DNA of 64,000 nucleotides, taken from assembly GCA_015680685.1 (NCBI GenBank), contig MNCI01004788.1, positions 382,093-446,092 of the forward strand, in the 5' to 3' direction. Source of the DNA: Gnetum montanum. Its lineage: Eukaryota; Streptophyta; Gnetopsida; Gnetales; Gnetaceae. The position numbers were made by a program, and so were the translations under genes. This document shows positions 23,486 to 35,700 of this stretch, in pieces. Every line of letters begins with the position of its first letter. Within the stretch, counting starts at the first letter, position 1. The notes beneath the pieces were generated by a model that was given only the letters and a program-made list of their open reading frames with translations, had not been told where the DNA came from and ran no database searches.

Positions 23486-25720
23486 ATGGCCTCAAACAAA
23501 GATACATCATCACATACCAAGGATACAAGAAAAATTAATGATAGAACCATTGATGAAGAAGAATGGGGGATGCCAATGCAAATAAGAATCATTTATGCTC
23601 ACACTAATCCTTATCATTCAAACTTCACTTTCATATTTTATTAGGACAATCAAATGAGGTGGAGGGACATGCAAGGCAACATAGTCCTACCTTTAGAACA
23701 TGTAGAACTTAACATGCTCCAAACTACCCTAAGGGAAATGTAGTTGGACTAGATCTAGGAAGGGTATCATGTGACTTAGCATATGACAAGACCCTATGAA
23801 CCCACAAAGGAGTGTATGAGAAGAGATGCTATCATGGAGATCAAACATATGCACAACAAAGGAAAGCAAGTCAAAACTTCTATTGTCTTGAAGGAATTTA
23901 ATCTTGATGCATTTATTTTAGAGAAACTACACCAAAATCATGAGGAGCCTTCAAAAATACCTATAATCAAACTTGAGAAACTTGTCAAAGTGCAACTTAA
24001 TTCCACTCTAGTAGAGACACCTAAGGGAGAGGCTATTGACTCAAGAAGTAAGCGGGACTCAAGGCTAAGGGTTCCTACCAAATCTTACAAAGAAGCATAT
24101 AAAAGTAATGAAAGGAGAACAAGCCAACATCATTTTATTGATACTTCATTTTCCTCATCATGATCATCAATGAACTTTGACTGAAAAAAAAAACACAAGT
24201 ATTGTGACTATGATAGGGAAGAAAGTAGGACTCATGACCATCATGATCGATATTCAAGACACTCTAATATAGAAGCTAACGAATATGAATAAAGGAGACA
24301 AAGGGATCAAAGAGAGGATTAAGAAACATATGAGCACAAAAGGATTCACTACTACAACAAAGTATACAAACCCGACCATGATGATGAATCCCTCATGACA
24401 ACCCAAAGCATGAAAAATATTCAAAAATATATCCATATATCAACTAGGCATGTGATAGATAGTTGAATTAAATGGCTAGACATGAACAATGTGTCGAGAT
24501 TTGAAGGTGGCTATAATGCTGATCCATAACATCACCTTCAAGCTTTTTGTGATGCTTGTGCCCTCCAAGATATGGAAAGTGATTCGAAAAAATTAAAATG
24601 ATTTCCTAGAACACTTGTGAAGGAAGTAGAGAGCTAGTATAGGTCATTGGAACTTGAATAAATCAGATGCTAGAGTACAATGCTCAAACTCTTCAATGAT
24701 AAATACCAAACTTCTTCACGAGTGTCTAATTTAAGGAAACAAATCCAAGATGGAAGTAAGGGAATCATGAGACCCTTGATGTAGGAATGGGAAAATACTA
24801 TTCACTATTGAACAAATGTCCAAGCCATGGATTTTCACCAAGGGAGTAACTTAGGCAAATTGTAGATGGGCTGTGGAGCAAAACTAGAGAGACTCTTGGG
24901 GTTTATGCCCAAGGCAAGTTATTACAAATGAATGTTGCTTGCATCCAAAGGATAATAGACCAAGTGGTAAAAGAGGAAGATGAGTTAAGAAGAAGGAAAT
25001 TGGCTAAAGAGTATAACAGAGATCCATTAATTCAAAAGAGAGATGTGTGAATATGTGACAAGTAAGAGGATGAAACCTTGGAAGATGTTATCCAAAATAA
25101 TACTCTACCTATTTAAAAATCAGTTAATGATATAGTAACTAAAGTAGAAAAATTTTGGGATTTAGTGGATGAAGAATTTGCTACAGCCCTAAATATTGTA
25201 AAAGAAAAAATTGAATAAGCTCTTATATGGGGTAAGGAAAGGAAGAAGAAAAGATATTATGGAAAAGAAATTTATAAGCACAAAGAAAAAGTTTCTACTG
25301 TTGAAGGATACACTGACTCTAATTTAGAGGAAGAGGAAGGATGCAAAGTATGCCAGTATGAACATCCTAAGGGATGTTGTTGTGTTATTGTCCACTTGCA
25401 ATAATTTGCGATATATGCACTCAATCTAAGCTTTTTCAAGAATTAGAGGCCTAGAAGATTGCCTTATCCTCAAGGTAATATCAAGCAACCCTTCCAACTA
25501 ACATATTACCCAAGTGGAGCCTACCCTCAACCATAAAAACAATATTAATAGCAGTGGCATCAATTGTAGATGTGGGCAATGCCACTGCCAAGGAAAAAAT
25601 ATCCATATAGGCAACTAGACCCTTATGGATATTATGTTCAGCATCTAATATCTCCAAGAAATACATTAATTCAAACTTCTTCTCCTTACTATCCACCAGA
25701 ATACTAAAGGCCTACTACTC
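23486..25720 (+). pseudogene. Element 5 gag
   Basis: ATG at 23486 (MASNKDTSSHTKD). The N-terminal block with RWRDMQGNIVLPLEH (about 23655-23700) is followed by a 126-codon open piece at 23783-24163, a Ser/His-rich linker, and a capsid-like part with a KLKXFPRTLVKEVESXYRSLE pattern (about 24590-24655, X = stop). Then come YAQGKLLQMN (about 24900), a coiled, Glu/Lys-rich part, the compact motif CKVCQYEHPKGC at 25342-25377, and a Tyr/Pro/Gln-rich tail. Broken by several stops. Confidence 0.75.
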
Positions 25721-26069
25721 CAAGGATGGATTAGAGTCCTCATGCACATTTGCTAGTAGTTGGTTCTTTGAATCCTTTTCCAATTCTTTACCACCAATGC
25801 CACTAGTTGCTATGCATGGTGAATTGCCATCACAACCACAACAAAGAAAAGCTACAAGGATAGTGAAAATTTAGATAGATAATCCTACTAGCAACACTAA
25901 GGGTTAAATAAAGAAATGTCCTTTCTTTAGGAAAAATCTTAAAAAGGTTGATAGAATTAGAGCTTCATCAAGATCAACTTCCCCTACCATAGATTATCTT
26001 ACTACCAACAAGCTTTCATCATCATCCAATACAAAGATACAAATTATCATGCTCACTAAAATAGTCATG

Positions 26070-26560
26070 GACTGGATTAAGATAGAACCACTCTCTAAGA
26101 AGATAATTGATCCAAGAGTTCGTTTAATTTATTTATGGGCAGTTAGAAATCTACAATGCAAAGCTCTATTAGACTCAAGTTTTAGGGTAAATTTGATTTC
26201 TTATGAAACATATTAAGCATGGAATCTACCACCATTGAAAGAATGAAAAATTAGGTTAGAGATTGTAGATCAACCCACGTCATTCCTTTGGAATAGATAG
26301 ACAATGTAGTGACCACTATCAATTGGTGGACTTATCTAGCAAAATGTTTGGTAATTGATGTAAAAAAGGTTGATAAGGAATTTCCAATCATTATGGAGAG
26401 AGCATGGGTTAGCAAAATTGATGCTACGTTAAGTATGAAAGATTTATTTATTGAGATCTCAAAGGAGAATAAGCACAGAGCCATACATAAGCAACGAATC
26501 TCATGCATTACTACAGATAGGAAAGGGTGCAGTTGTGGACCCATCATTTAGAATGCCAAC
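26070..26560 (+). pseudogene. Element 5 protease-like region
   Basis: Text LQCKALLDSSFRVNLIS (about 26152-26202) corresponds to CKAVLDLSSGVNLIS of Element 1. The continuation FPIIMERAWVSKIDATLSMKD lies in an open piece at 26309-26551. This is the last pol-type domain before the internal deletion. Confidence 0.7.
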
Positions 26561-26939
26561 ATAGTTACCATACCAATCCACAACAACAATGAAAAAAAAA
26601 TATGTATAAAAGAAATATTAGGAGCCACTAAACTAAAAGAAACCTTGTGGCCACTAACTAAGAACCTTCAACCATCCAAAATATGCATGGAACAATCTAA
26701 CTCATTTATTAATTCCCATTCTTAGAAAATGACTCCAACTAAGGACCCAAAAATGAAATTGATAACTCATAATCATAGATCAAAGGGAAAGAGAACAAGG
26801 ACTTAGACGATCAAAATTCAACTACCATAAAGATCATATGGGATAATAATAGAAAAGTTAAATCAATAAAGATGGTAAGTGAATCACCTAATGTGTATGA
26901 TCCAAGAGACCTAGGAAGGATTTTTTGAAAACTTGCCTA

Positions 26940-28479
26940 TGAGTTTAGTCATGGGGGAGATACTATACCTTAATTCCAGAATTAATAAGTGCTTTTTCAT
27001 TTTTTGTCTTATAGGTATTTTTACTTTTCCTATATCTTGATACAATTTTTCCTATCCTTTTATATCTTTCAAATTCTTTGACATCTTCTTATTATTTCAC
27101 ATTTTTTATTTCTTAAAATTTTGATATTTTTAAACATTTTTTGATTCTTTAACATTTTCCATTCTTTATACTTTTTCATAATTCTTACTATCTTTTTCAT
27201 TTCTTTCATACTTTGTTTTCAAACCCTTTGTAAATAATTTTGATTACTAATAAGACACATTGAATAAAGGCAAGATGTAGCCTAATAAGGTGAAGATTTC
27301 TCTATGTTATCAAGTCATAAGGAATTGATTATTTAAATACTAATCCCACATCATCCATCCATCCATTCCATTAATAAGAGGTTCTTACAATAGCCATAAT
27401 CGTAATTTTTTCCATCATATAGCTAAGAATATACCTGTGATCATTATGCTTGGATTGAAAAGTGAAGAGTCAAGTAGGAATGCAAAGGGTGTGACATTAA
27501 GGGGATTTGCGAATTCTTTTGGATTACTGTTTTGAGTTCTATCATGTTGCTACGTTTGTATTATACCCTTGTAGATTTAATGAAAAATGGTCATAAGAGT
27601 AAAATAAGTGTTGCCTTGAAAGGTTGACATAAATAAAAATTAAAGAGCAAAAAATAAATTTCTGGGGGTCCCACTAGAAAGACATGTTACCCATGCCTGA
27701 CGATAGGTGACTTCTCAAAAATCTAAAAAATAAACCAAAGTGCCATGAATAAACTCCTCCCTTGGACAATACACCAAGTGATGATACTCCTTGAAACATT
27801 GATAGTCTTATAGTTGTAATTCCAAGAGATGACACAATGCAATGTCATTGGAATGTGGTCTACAGTTGGTTTGAATATTTGATAGAAAGGATAGTGATTA
27901 CTATAACTATTAATAATACATAAGAATTCATTATACCTATGGTAAGATACCTCATGTTCAAATTTCTGAAATCCCTTCTAAGTCCATCTCACCTCACTAT
28001 TTGAATAGTCATAACTTGTGGTTTTGAGTAACATAGAGTTAGTTTCTCAACTTGGTGATACTAAAATGTGTGTTTTTCTAAATAGGTATGCATTACATTG
28101 AACTCCTTAAGTGCCTAAGGACACTTTTAGGCATGGTTATATAAGGGCATTAAGGGCTAGAGCCTGCTTTGGGGAGGACCCACTTGTATAATTGTTGTAT
28201 CTTATACTTGCCAAGTAATTCCACATCATCTTGAACCTTCTAGCATCAAAAAATATCAATAAAAACTTTCCATATTATTTAAACTATTTATTCTCACAAC
28301 ATGAATCCATTATCCTTCTTATCCATCTTATGAACTATCGTAGCCTAAGATTCCTTCTTTATGAACTACTAATGACAAATTTTCATAACAATGAGCATAT
28401 ATCCATTAGCTAAACCCTTTGAGAAACCTTAAAACCTCTAAAATATCCAAAAGAATCAATTTTTCCCATCATACCCTTA
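26940..28479 (+). other. Element 5 3' non-coding region
   Basis: Contains the blocks shared with the other members: a long pyrimidine/AT tract at 26995-27230, 'agaaagacatgttacccatg' near 27680, and 'gcctgctttggggaggaccc' near 28162. No coding potential recognised. Confidence 0.65.
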
Positions 28480-28600
28480 TGAAAAATTAAATTTCTTAGG
28501 CTTTGATATTGAGTCCTCGATATTGAGTTTGCACCAATATTAGATCCCTAATGTTAGGTCCTTGATATTGGATCTTTAAAAACCTATATATATGTGGGGA
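28480..28600 (+). repeat. Element 5 3' LTR, truncated
   Basis: Starts TGAAAAATTAAATTTCTTAGG then GATATTGAG-type repeats and CTATATATATG at the TATA position. Similarity to the 5' LTR fades after about 28600. Confidence 0.6.
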
Positions 28601-28766
28601 CTTAACCAATTTTTTTACACCATTTTTCATTTAAGTCAAGGAATATTTTTTAAAAAAATTTCTTTGATCTAAGCTTTGACCTCCTAGGTTTCCTAAGCCA
28701 TAACTTGATCATTATTTCTACAATTCTCATGATTTTTGAACCTATTTAATCATGAAGTGCTACCAT

Positions 28767-28830
28767 GGGGGGTGGGGGTGTGGTGGGGTGGGATGTGTAG
28801 GGGGGGAAAGGAAGGGAAAGTGGGGGGGTG
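28767..28830 (+). repeat. G-rich tract
   Basis: About 64 bases with repeated G runs of 4 to 7 separated by T or A, in otherwise AT-rich DNA. It meets the simple four-run pattern for G-quadruplex formation. Confidence 0.7.
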
Positions 28831-29192
28831 CTAGTGAGGAAAGTCTTAGCCATTTTTTTGAAAAATTCTAATGCCCAGAAGGTACTTTAAGGGTAAGTAC
28901 AAAGTGAAAGTTGAAATTTTTAAAGAATAATCAATCATATTAATGCCAGAACACTCAAATAAAACTCCTAAGGAACTATAACCATCATTATGAGTTATAC
29001 ATAGGGACAAAATAAAAAATTATGAAGGGTTACAATGAAATTAAAACTTATGTAATAATTTTTTGCAAAACTTTTCTAACTTTGCAATCCTAATAACTAT
29101 GAACTTGATCTAACTGAAAGTATGAGAAAGGAAGGAAGCTATAAAAATTAGAGAATGCCTTCTAATGATTCCCAATTCCTTAATGATTGTAG

Positions 29193-29235
29193 ATGGTCCC
29201 AAAGAGAGGAGCATAAGGAGGATCCTCAAAAGGTT
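29193..29235 (+). pseudogene. Element 6 split frame, part 1 (N-terminus)
   Basis: ATG at 29193 opens MVPKRGA, then a stop, then a GGSSKG-like basic, Gly/Ser-rich start. The frame continues across the Element 2 insertion at 39241 (reading on as CKRQRGQGR) if Element 2 and one target copy are removed. The continuity supports 29235/39241 as a real insertion junction. Confidence 0.55.
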
Positions 29236-30090
29236 TGATGAGTAGTGAGGTACCACTATGCCCAAGCATACAAATCACAAGTGTTCATGTGTGATCTAGT
29301 TAAATTCTACAAACCTTAAGTTCCTAAGTACATAGGTTCCAGAACATGAAATCTAATCATGACAATCATTGTCTTCTCAACTATACTTTTGGAGCTTAAT
29401 TGTATGGTTAAGTATAATCAAGATATATGATTTTTATTATTATGTATTTTATTTTTCTATGANAATTAATGAACCACTTTAACTAATCTAATTGCTAATT
29501 AATAACTTACTATCTTGACATAAGTATCTAGCCCCACTTTCTGTGCACATCCTGAACATGTATAATGCTGTTGGGTTACTAAATGTTAAGCATTTCTAGG
29601 ATTACCAAGAGTCATATGCATGCTCAAAGCGATTATACTTATGTGCTTAATTAATTGCTATTTAATCTAATTAGCTTACTTTAGCTTAATTACTTGGAAG
29701 CATTAAAGGAAATTGCATAAAACATTAAATGCATGAATAAAATATTTAAGCTAGCTAAGGTGTTGCAAGGTTTGATCAGAAAGCTCATCTTTATTGCGAC
29801 ACACACTACCGTGCTTCGGTACAATAGTGCTCGAATAAAGATTTGCACACTCAATGACTTCTACTATGGGCACTTTGGAAAATATTCTAACTTTAGAGAA
29901 AAGAAAATATAAGAGCTCTAGTATTCTATGACAAAAAATATATGGAAACCATGTGCCCATGCACTATATTTATAGGCTAGCACATACCTTACAATATTGG
30001 ATATTTGACATCACATCTTGGAACTCAATATTAGATACTTGACATTGCATCTTCAATATCCAATATCCAATATCAAAGCCTTGTAAAAAC
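29236..30090 (-). repeat. Element 2 3' LTR (inner end eroded)
   Basis: Starts TGATGAG like the partner at 38404. Contains TATAAATA on the minus strand (about 29966-29974) and 'caatatccaatatcaaagcc'-type U3 repeats (about 29990-30080). The next bases 'aaaactcatccttgag' match internal sequence of Element 1 (about 11782), so the last LTR bases and the polypurine tract are missing. One N at 29463. Confidence 0.85.
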
Positions 30091-32010
30091 TCATCCTTGA
30101 GTGAATAAGAGGAGGAACAAGTTCCTTACAAAATATTGGGAAGGTATGGGATTATTAAATAACATGCAAACTAACTCAGCTAGAATAGATAGACTCTAAG
30201 TGCCAAAGTGTACAAATTTATAATCTTTTTACAAAATTGGTTATTCATGATAATAGAATTGAACACCTTGGATAGAATTGACATCCAAATATTTTGGTAG
30301 TTGAAGAGTGAGGGAGAAGATCCAATGATCATGAATAGTCCTTGTCGCATGTGCTATTGTGTCTTCCTTGGTTAAGATAGTCATGCATGCAGTCCATGCT
30401 TCCCATTGCAGTCACAAAAAAATTATAGATTAGTGTGCAATGTGTAACATATAGCTTTTAAGTACCTTGTCTCATCAGTAACACTTGGCTAGGTTGTCAT
30501 TATGGTGGATTTATTCCTTTGATGGTGTTAGTAGGAAAACTGAAAAATAGAATGGATAAGTGGTCCATTAAATTTTAAAAAATTTCAAACATGATAAAAT
30601 GCTTGAAGAGGGTTGAAGAATTCATAATAATAAAAAAAGGATTTTACTAAAAAATGTTGTGAAGATGTGCACAATTGGATGTCATTGATGGGGCACACAA
30701 AAGGACCTAATTATGTGAATGTCTAAGCATAAAGGACTTAACTAATCCAACCAAAAGATATGCAAGTGGGTCCTTTCCAAAGAAAACACAAGCCATTTAT
30801 TGCCCTTGTAGAACTTCAAAATGAGGAGTCTGTGGACCCCTTGGATGATTAATGACTATGGAAAGTTAAGTACAAAAATCTAAAAGAAACTACTAAAGAA
30901 TTTTGACATATCAAACAAAGACATCAAATAAGAACATGAAATCAGTAGTGAGATGAGACATGGAAAGCATAGATGGTTGAGAGAGAAAGTGGAATGAAGT
31001 TCCTTATTAAGGTTATATGAAGTCCCTTGTGAGGTTTTTGGTTAAATGGCCTGATAAAATCTAGTGGTTAAATGACCTGATAAAATCCATCCTTAGTCCA
31101 GACCAAAACCAACCATGTTCAATGACTTTGCATTAACATTCTAAGACCACTCCACTCCCCTAAGATACCATAGAACAACCACTCCACTCCCCTAAGATAC
31201 CATAGAACAACCACCATTCCTTATTTAAGAAGAAAAGATAAGTATAAAGTGAGAAAGGGTGTTAGTTAGCAAGGACCTTTAGGCATGGGTAACATGTCTT
31301 TCTAGTCCCATAACCAGTGCTTGTAGCCTGTTTATTTTATCTAAAGGGTGTGATTGGAATTCTTAATTTTTTATATGGGAACCACACCATGCAAAGACTT
31401 ATTCAACTTCCTGTTATTGGTCAACACATAATGGTAAGAAATCCATGAAAACACATATGCACCGAAGTAAGTAGAAAGGCACAAAGAGTATTGAGTCCCC
31501 TTGAAGTCATACCCTATTCAAACCTTTAAATCATTTTCAAATCTAAAAACTACTGAGGTAATAGGTTCATTAAAGTTGTATTAATGAAAAAGGAACCTCA
31601 TGTTTCTAGAACAAGGAAAATAATAGAGTTTGTGGATGGGTGGATGTTGTGGACTCACTACCTATTTCATGAAAAAGAAATCATGTCCTAGTCATTAGTA
31701 ATAAAATTCAAAGCTAGAATCTATATACCAACAATCAAATAACCAAATAGCACATGCCTACATCAATCAAACCATATTGTACCTAGTTGGCAATAAGGCA
31801 TGTTATTATTAAAACATAATAAAAAATAACATCCAAATAAAGGAAAATATACAAGAAATTGTAAAATATTTAAAAAAGATAAAACCTACTAATGATGTTG
31901 TAAAATTTGTTTTTAAAAATTAATAATGTAAAAAAAGGTGTAAGATAAAGAATGTGTAAAATAAAAAGCTGTAAAAGTAACAAGGTGTAAAACAAAAAGA
32001 TGAAAAAATT
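30091..32010 (-). other. Element 2 3' non-coding region
   Basis: Shares blocks with Element 1: 'agtgggtcctttccaaag' near 30765, 'catgggtaacatgtctttct' near 31284, and an A/T tract with 'gtaaaa' repeats at 31800-32010. A local near-perfect duplication of about 38 bp ('ccactccactcccctaagat') occurs at about 31146-31210. No gene recognised. Confidence 0.6.
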
Positions 32011-33470
32011 GAGAAGCTACTTATATAGTTAGCATGGATGGCCATCTCCCCCATGACCAAGTTGAAAGGAGGAGATTTGAAAGATTGAATGTGGTTGTCC
32101 ATTTGATGAGGCATTTGTTGTACTAGCTTACTTAGGCTCATGGAAAGGTTTGACTTGTTGTATGTTGACCAACTACTTCTTGTCTGGGCTCTCAAGTTTG
32201 TAGATGAGCATGAACCTAGAAGGGAAAGTTTTGTAAATGATATAAGGTCCTTCCCACAATATCTAGAACTTCATTCATTGAGGTACATGTGTGAAGTTCT
32301 AGTAGAGGACTATCTCCTAGTTAAAATTAGACTTTCCTAATTCTAAGGTCATGGCATTTTTTGTTGAATGTCTTGTGCAACTTATTAGATGACAAGTCCA
32401 CCAATTAATTTTTTTCTAGCATGTTAAGATTCATTAATCTTTATTTTTATGCTAAAATTAAGTCAAAGTTAAGGTCAAAGCCTATTGAAAGTGTACGAAA
32501 CTTAGATTGACTATGAAGTGTTGGTAATTTTCCATACACCACCTCATAGGGAGAATAGCCTATAGGAAGTTTTCATGTAGAGTAGTAGGCCTAGAGGGCA
32601 TCGTTGAGTTTTGTGCTCCAATATTTCTTATATTTGCTAATAATTCTTGTTAAGATCTTTGTGATTTTTCTATTTGTAACCTCAGCATGACCATTGGCTT
32701 ACGGGTGGTAATGTGTTAGTTTATGTTCAACCCCTAAGCATTACATAAGCTTTTGAAAGGTGGTGCCTATAACGTGAGTTCCATTATTAGAAATTAATGC
32801 ATGTGGCATACCAAACCTATTTACAACATTTTGTTGTACAAATAGGGCAATAGTAGAAGCTGTATAGTTGGTTACGACTACTACTTCTATCCATTTCATA
32901 TAATAGTCAACAATAACTACGATGTATGCCTTTCCATTTGACATGGGAATGATGGGACCCATGAAATCAATGCCCCAAATGTTGAAGGATTCTAGTGGTT
33001 GAATCTACTTCCAAGGTCCCTCCATTCGAGCAATCATTCCACCATCTCATTGGAGACATTCAAAAGAGTGGACATATTCATGAGCATCAATGAAGATTCT
33101 AGCCAATAATACCTTGCCATTAGGATTTTGATGGCCATTGTCAACTAGCATAGTGGCCCCCACAAGGACCCTCATGAGAAACCTAGAGAACATGCAGTTG
33201 ATCAGCATCAAGGACACACCAGTAAACCAAGTCATTTGTGCACACCTTGTAAAGGTGTCCATTGATCTCCATGAAACATTTCACCTACTACAGAAACTAT
33301 TATTTTTTTTGGTGGTCCAACCCTTGTCGAATCTTTTGAGTAAGAAGATAGGTGAGAATGTCACCATACCATTTAGGCTTAGTGGGTAACTATTTAGTTA
33401 TAGCCACAGTAAAGAGGAGTTTGTCAGGAAATAGATTAGATAGTGGGCTTTCCTCCACTTTGTTATCCCA
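32011..33470 (-). pseudogene. Element 2 integrase
   Basis: Minus strand: zinc-finger remnant (about 33100-33200), core with MSNGKAYIVVIVDYYMKWIE (about 32890-32945), LISNNGTHV (about 32795; the middle catalytic D of LISDNG is N here), and a C-terminal part ending in LVMGEMAIHA near 32040. Stops and shifts throughout. Confidence 0.85.
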
Positions 33471-33880
33471 TCGCAATTGAGACAAGTAATCAATAACAAT
33501 ATTCTTAATTTCCTTTCAATATATTATCATAAGATTGAATTCTTGTAAGATCACCAGCCACCATATGACACGGGGTCTCACTGTTGGCTTGTTTATGAGA
33601 AAGAAAATTGCATTGTGGCCTGTGTGCACAAATACTTTGTATCCAAACACATAATACCTAAACTTCTCTGAAGTAAACACCACTACCATCAATTCTTTTT
33701 TTGTGGTAGTGTAGTTCAGTTGTGCATCCATAATGCTTTGGTTTGCACAGTGGATGTAATATGGACATTCTTTATTATCTAATTGCATAAACACAGCTCC
33801 TAAGGAATAATTTGATGCATCCATCATAACATAAAATGATATGAACTATTTGGGTGCTTGTAGAATTAGATTTTCTACAT
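33471..33880 (-). pseudogene. Element 2 RNase H
   Basis: Open 103-codon piece at 33516-33827: MMDASNYSLGAVFMQLD, LNYTTTKKELMVVVF, FRYYVFGYKVFVHTGHNAI. The late catalytic D of the TDH/IDH motif is replaced by G (HTGHN). Confidence 0.85.
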
Positions 33881-35010
33881 GTTTCTCCTTTAGTTATTGG
33901 AATTCTTTTTCACATTCCCTAGTCTAGAAAAATGGAGCATCTTTCTTTGTTAGCTCCACCAACAATTTTATGATCTTAGAGAAACTCTCTATGAATCGCT
34001 AGTAGTAGCTAATATGTCCAAGGAATGATCAAACATCTATAAAGATTTCTAGTTGGAGGGTAATTCATTGAATCACCCTTATTTTTTCAGCGTTGACCTT
34101 AATTCCTACTTCTGAGATTTTGTGCCTCAACACAATGCCCTCCTAGAAAATCAAATGACTCTTTTACCAATTGAGCCTTAAATTTATTTCCATACATGCT
34201 TTTAGTACTTACTCAAGGTGTTCTAGGGCTTGCTCAAATATATCTTCATAGGTGGAGAAGGTGGTTCACACTGCTATCAATTTGTTGCTAAAAAATGCTT
34301 AAGACTAGGTGTTGGAAAGTGGCAGGAGCATTACACTAATCAAAAGGCATCTTGTGATATGTAAAGGTCCCCTAGAGACTCATGAATGTTTTTTTGCCAT
34401 GGTCCTTTAGCACGATTTGGATTTGGTCATAGCTACTATAACCATCTAGAAAACTATAATAGCAATGCCTAGATATGTTGTTTAACACTTGATCAACAAA
34501 TGACAAAAAAAACTGATCCTTGAATGTTGCCATATGCAACATCCAAAATTTGATGCAGGCCTACCACTTGCTACCTTTCTTTGGCACAATCACAAGTGGA
34601 CCAACCCACTCACTATCCATAATGGGATAGATAAACCCCATATTAAGGAGTTGTTTTATTTTCTCCTTGATGATTTGCTTTAATTTGGGGTTCAATTGCC
34701 TTAGTAGCTATTTCTTTGGCTTCATAGTTGGGTTGGTGTAGATATAATGCTGGCATATCCTAGGATCAATCCCTGTGGGTTCAAGATATGACCAAGAAAA
34801 GGCTGCTAACCATTTTTGAACCACATGTAATAGCATATGTTTCTATTCTAGAGTAAGATTTGCATTGATTATTACTATCTTTCCACTTTTTAAGAATGCA
34901 TATTCCATGCTGGTAGGTAGAATTTTTAACTCAAGGGCTTCTTAAAATTTTCAAGAATTTCCAACTCTCCCCAATTGATATCATCATTTGCATCATTAGA
35001 GAGTTGGTGA
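33881..35010 (-). pseudogene. Element 2 reverse transcriptase, active site deleted
   Basis: Minus strand has WVGPLVIVPKKGSKW (about 34565-34610), FLDGYSSYDQIQIVLKDHG (about 34400-34455) and the connection segment. Between about 34245 and 34275 the sequence passes from the HLRRYI-like region to SNKL without the FMDD box that Element 1 has at 15871-15888, so a short deletion removed the catalytic pair. Stops elsewhere. Confidence 0.85.
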
Positions 35011-35209
35011 TAAGCTTACTCTAGTTCATCCATGCCTACAACATACATTCATGTTAGGCTCTCAATAGGTTCCATGCACATTGTGCTACTTTCAAGTTCA
35101 ACGGTCAGCCACTGGGTGCCCTCTTGTTTTATGGCTATTGCATACATACACCTTTAAATATTTTCTTCTAGTGAACACTTCTTACATGTGGAAATGGATG
35201 CTCATGTAA

Positions 35210-35700
35210 CAAACTAGAATTTTTGTATGCAATTGGACCCTATATTGTTGTATGCGATGCATGGAATTCGCTTCTTCTTAATCTTTCCAAATGCATTTTT
35301 CTTAGATATTTCCAAGGAAAGATCTTTGATGCCCATTCTTGCATCAACGGTGATTAGCCATGTCCTTTCCATAATGATTGGGAAGTGCCCTTTATAGTTT
35401 CCCACCTTGATTACTAGGAAATTAGTAGAATAAGACCATCCACAAATAGTGGTCACAATGTCTTGTACTAGTCCCACTAGAATAGTGATGGACCAGTTTG
35501 CCAATCCCAATCTAATATTGCTCTTCTTGAGTAGTGGCAAGTTCTAGATAGCATACATCTCAGTAGAAATTAAGTTGAAATTGGAACCTGAATCAAGAAG
35601 AGCTTTACATGGTTCATTCCTAATAATCTATAAATAAATAAGAGGACCTCCAAGATCAACTATTTTTCTAGGAAGGTTGCCAGCCCAAATCCAATCAGAT
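35210..35700 (-). pseudogene. Element 2 protease-like region
   Basis: A CKALLDSGSNFNLIS-like site (about 35575-35615) and the 108-codon open piece at 35214-35540 (IVTTICGWSYSTNFLVIKVG, FPIIMERTWLITVDARMG) correspond to Element 1 16850-17300. Confidence 0.7.

Larger units (their letters stand above)
22431..28600 (+). mobile_element. Element 5: RT-less relative of Elements 1-3
   Basis: A 5' LTR (22431-23338), primer site, gag and protease-like region are followed by the family's 3' non-coding region and a truncated 3' LTR (28480 to about 28600). RT, RNase H and integrase are absent: near 26930 the text passes from post-protease sequence straight to the LSLVMGE block that lies after integrase in Elements 2 and 3. 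It is therefore a non-autonomous derivative or an internally deleted copy. No target duplication could be tested because the 3' LTR is cut. Confidence 0.8.

Noticed and set aside
24254-24436. Hydrophobic minus frame resembling a membrane protein
   Set aside because: It is the antisense of the His/Asp/Arg-rich gag linker of Element 5; such antisense frames become Val/Phe/Met-rich automatically.
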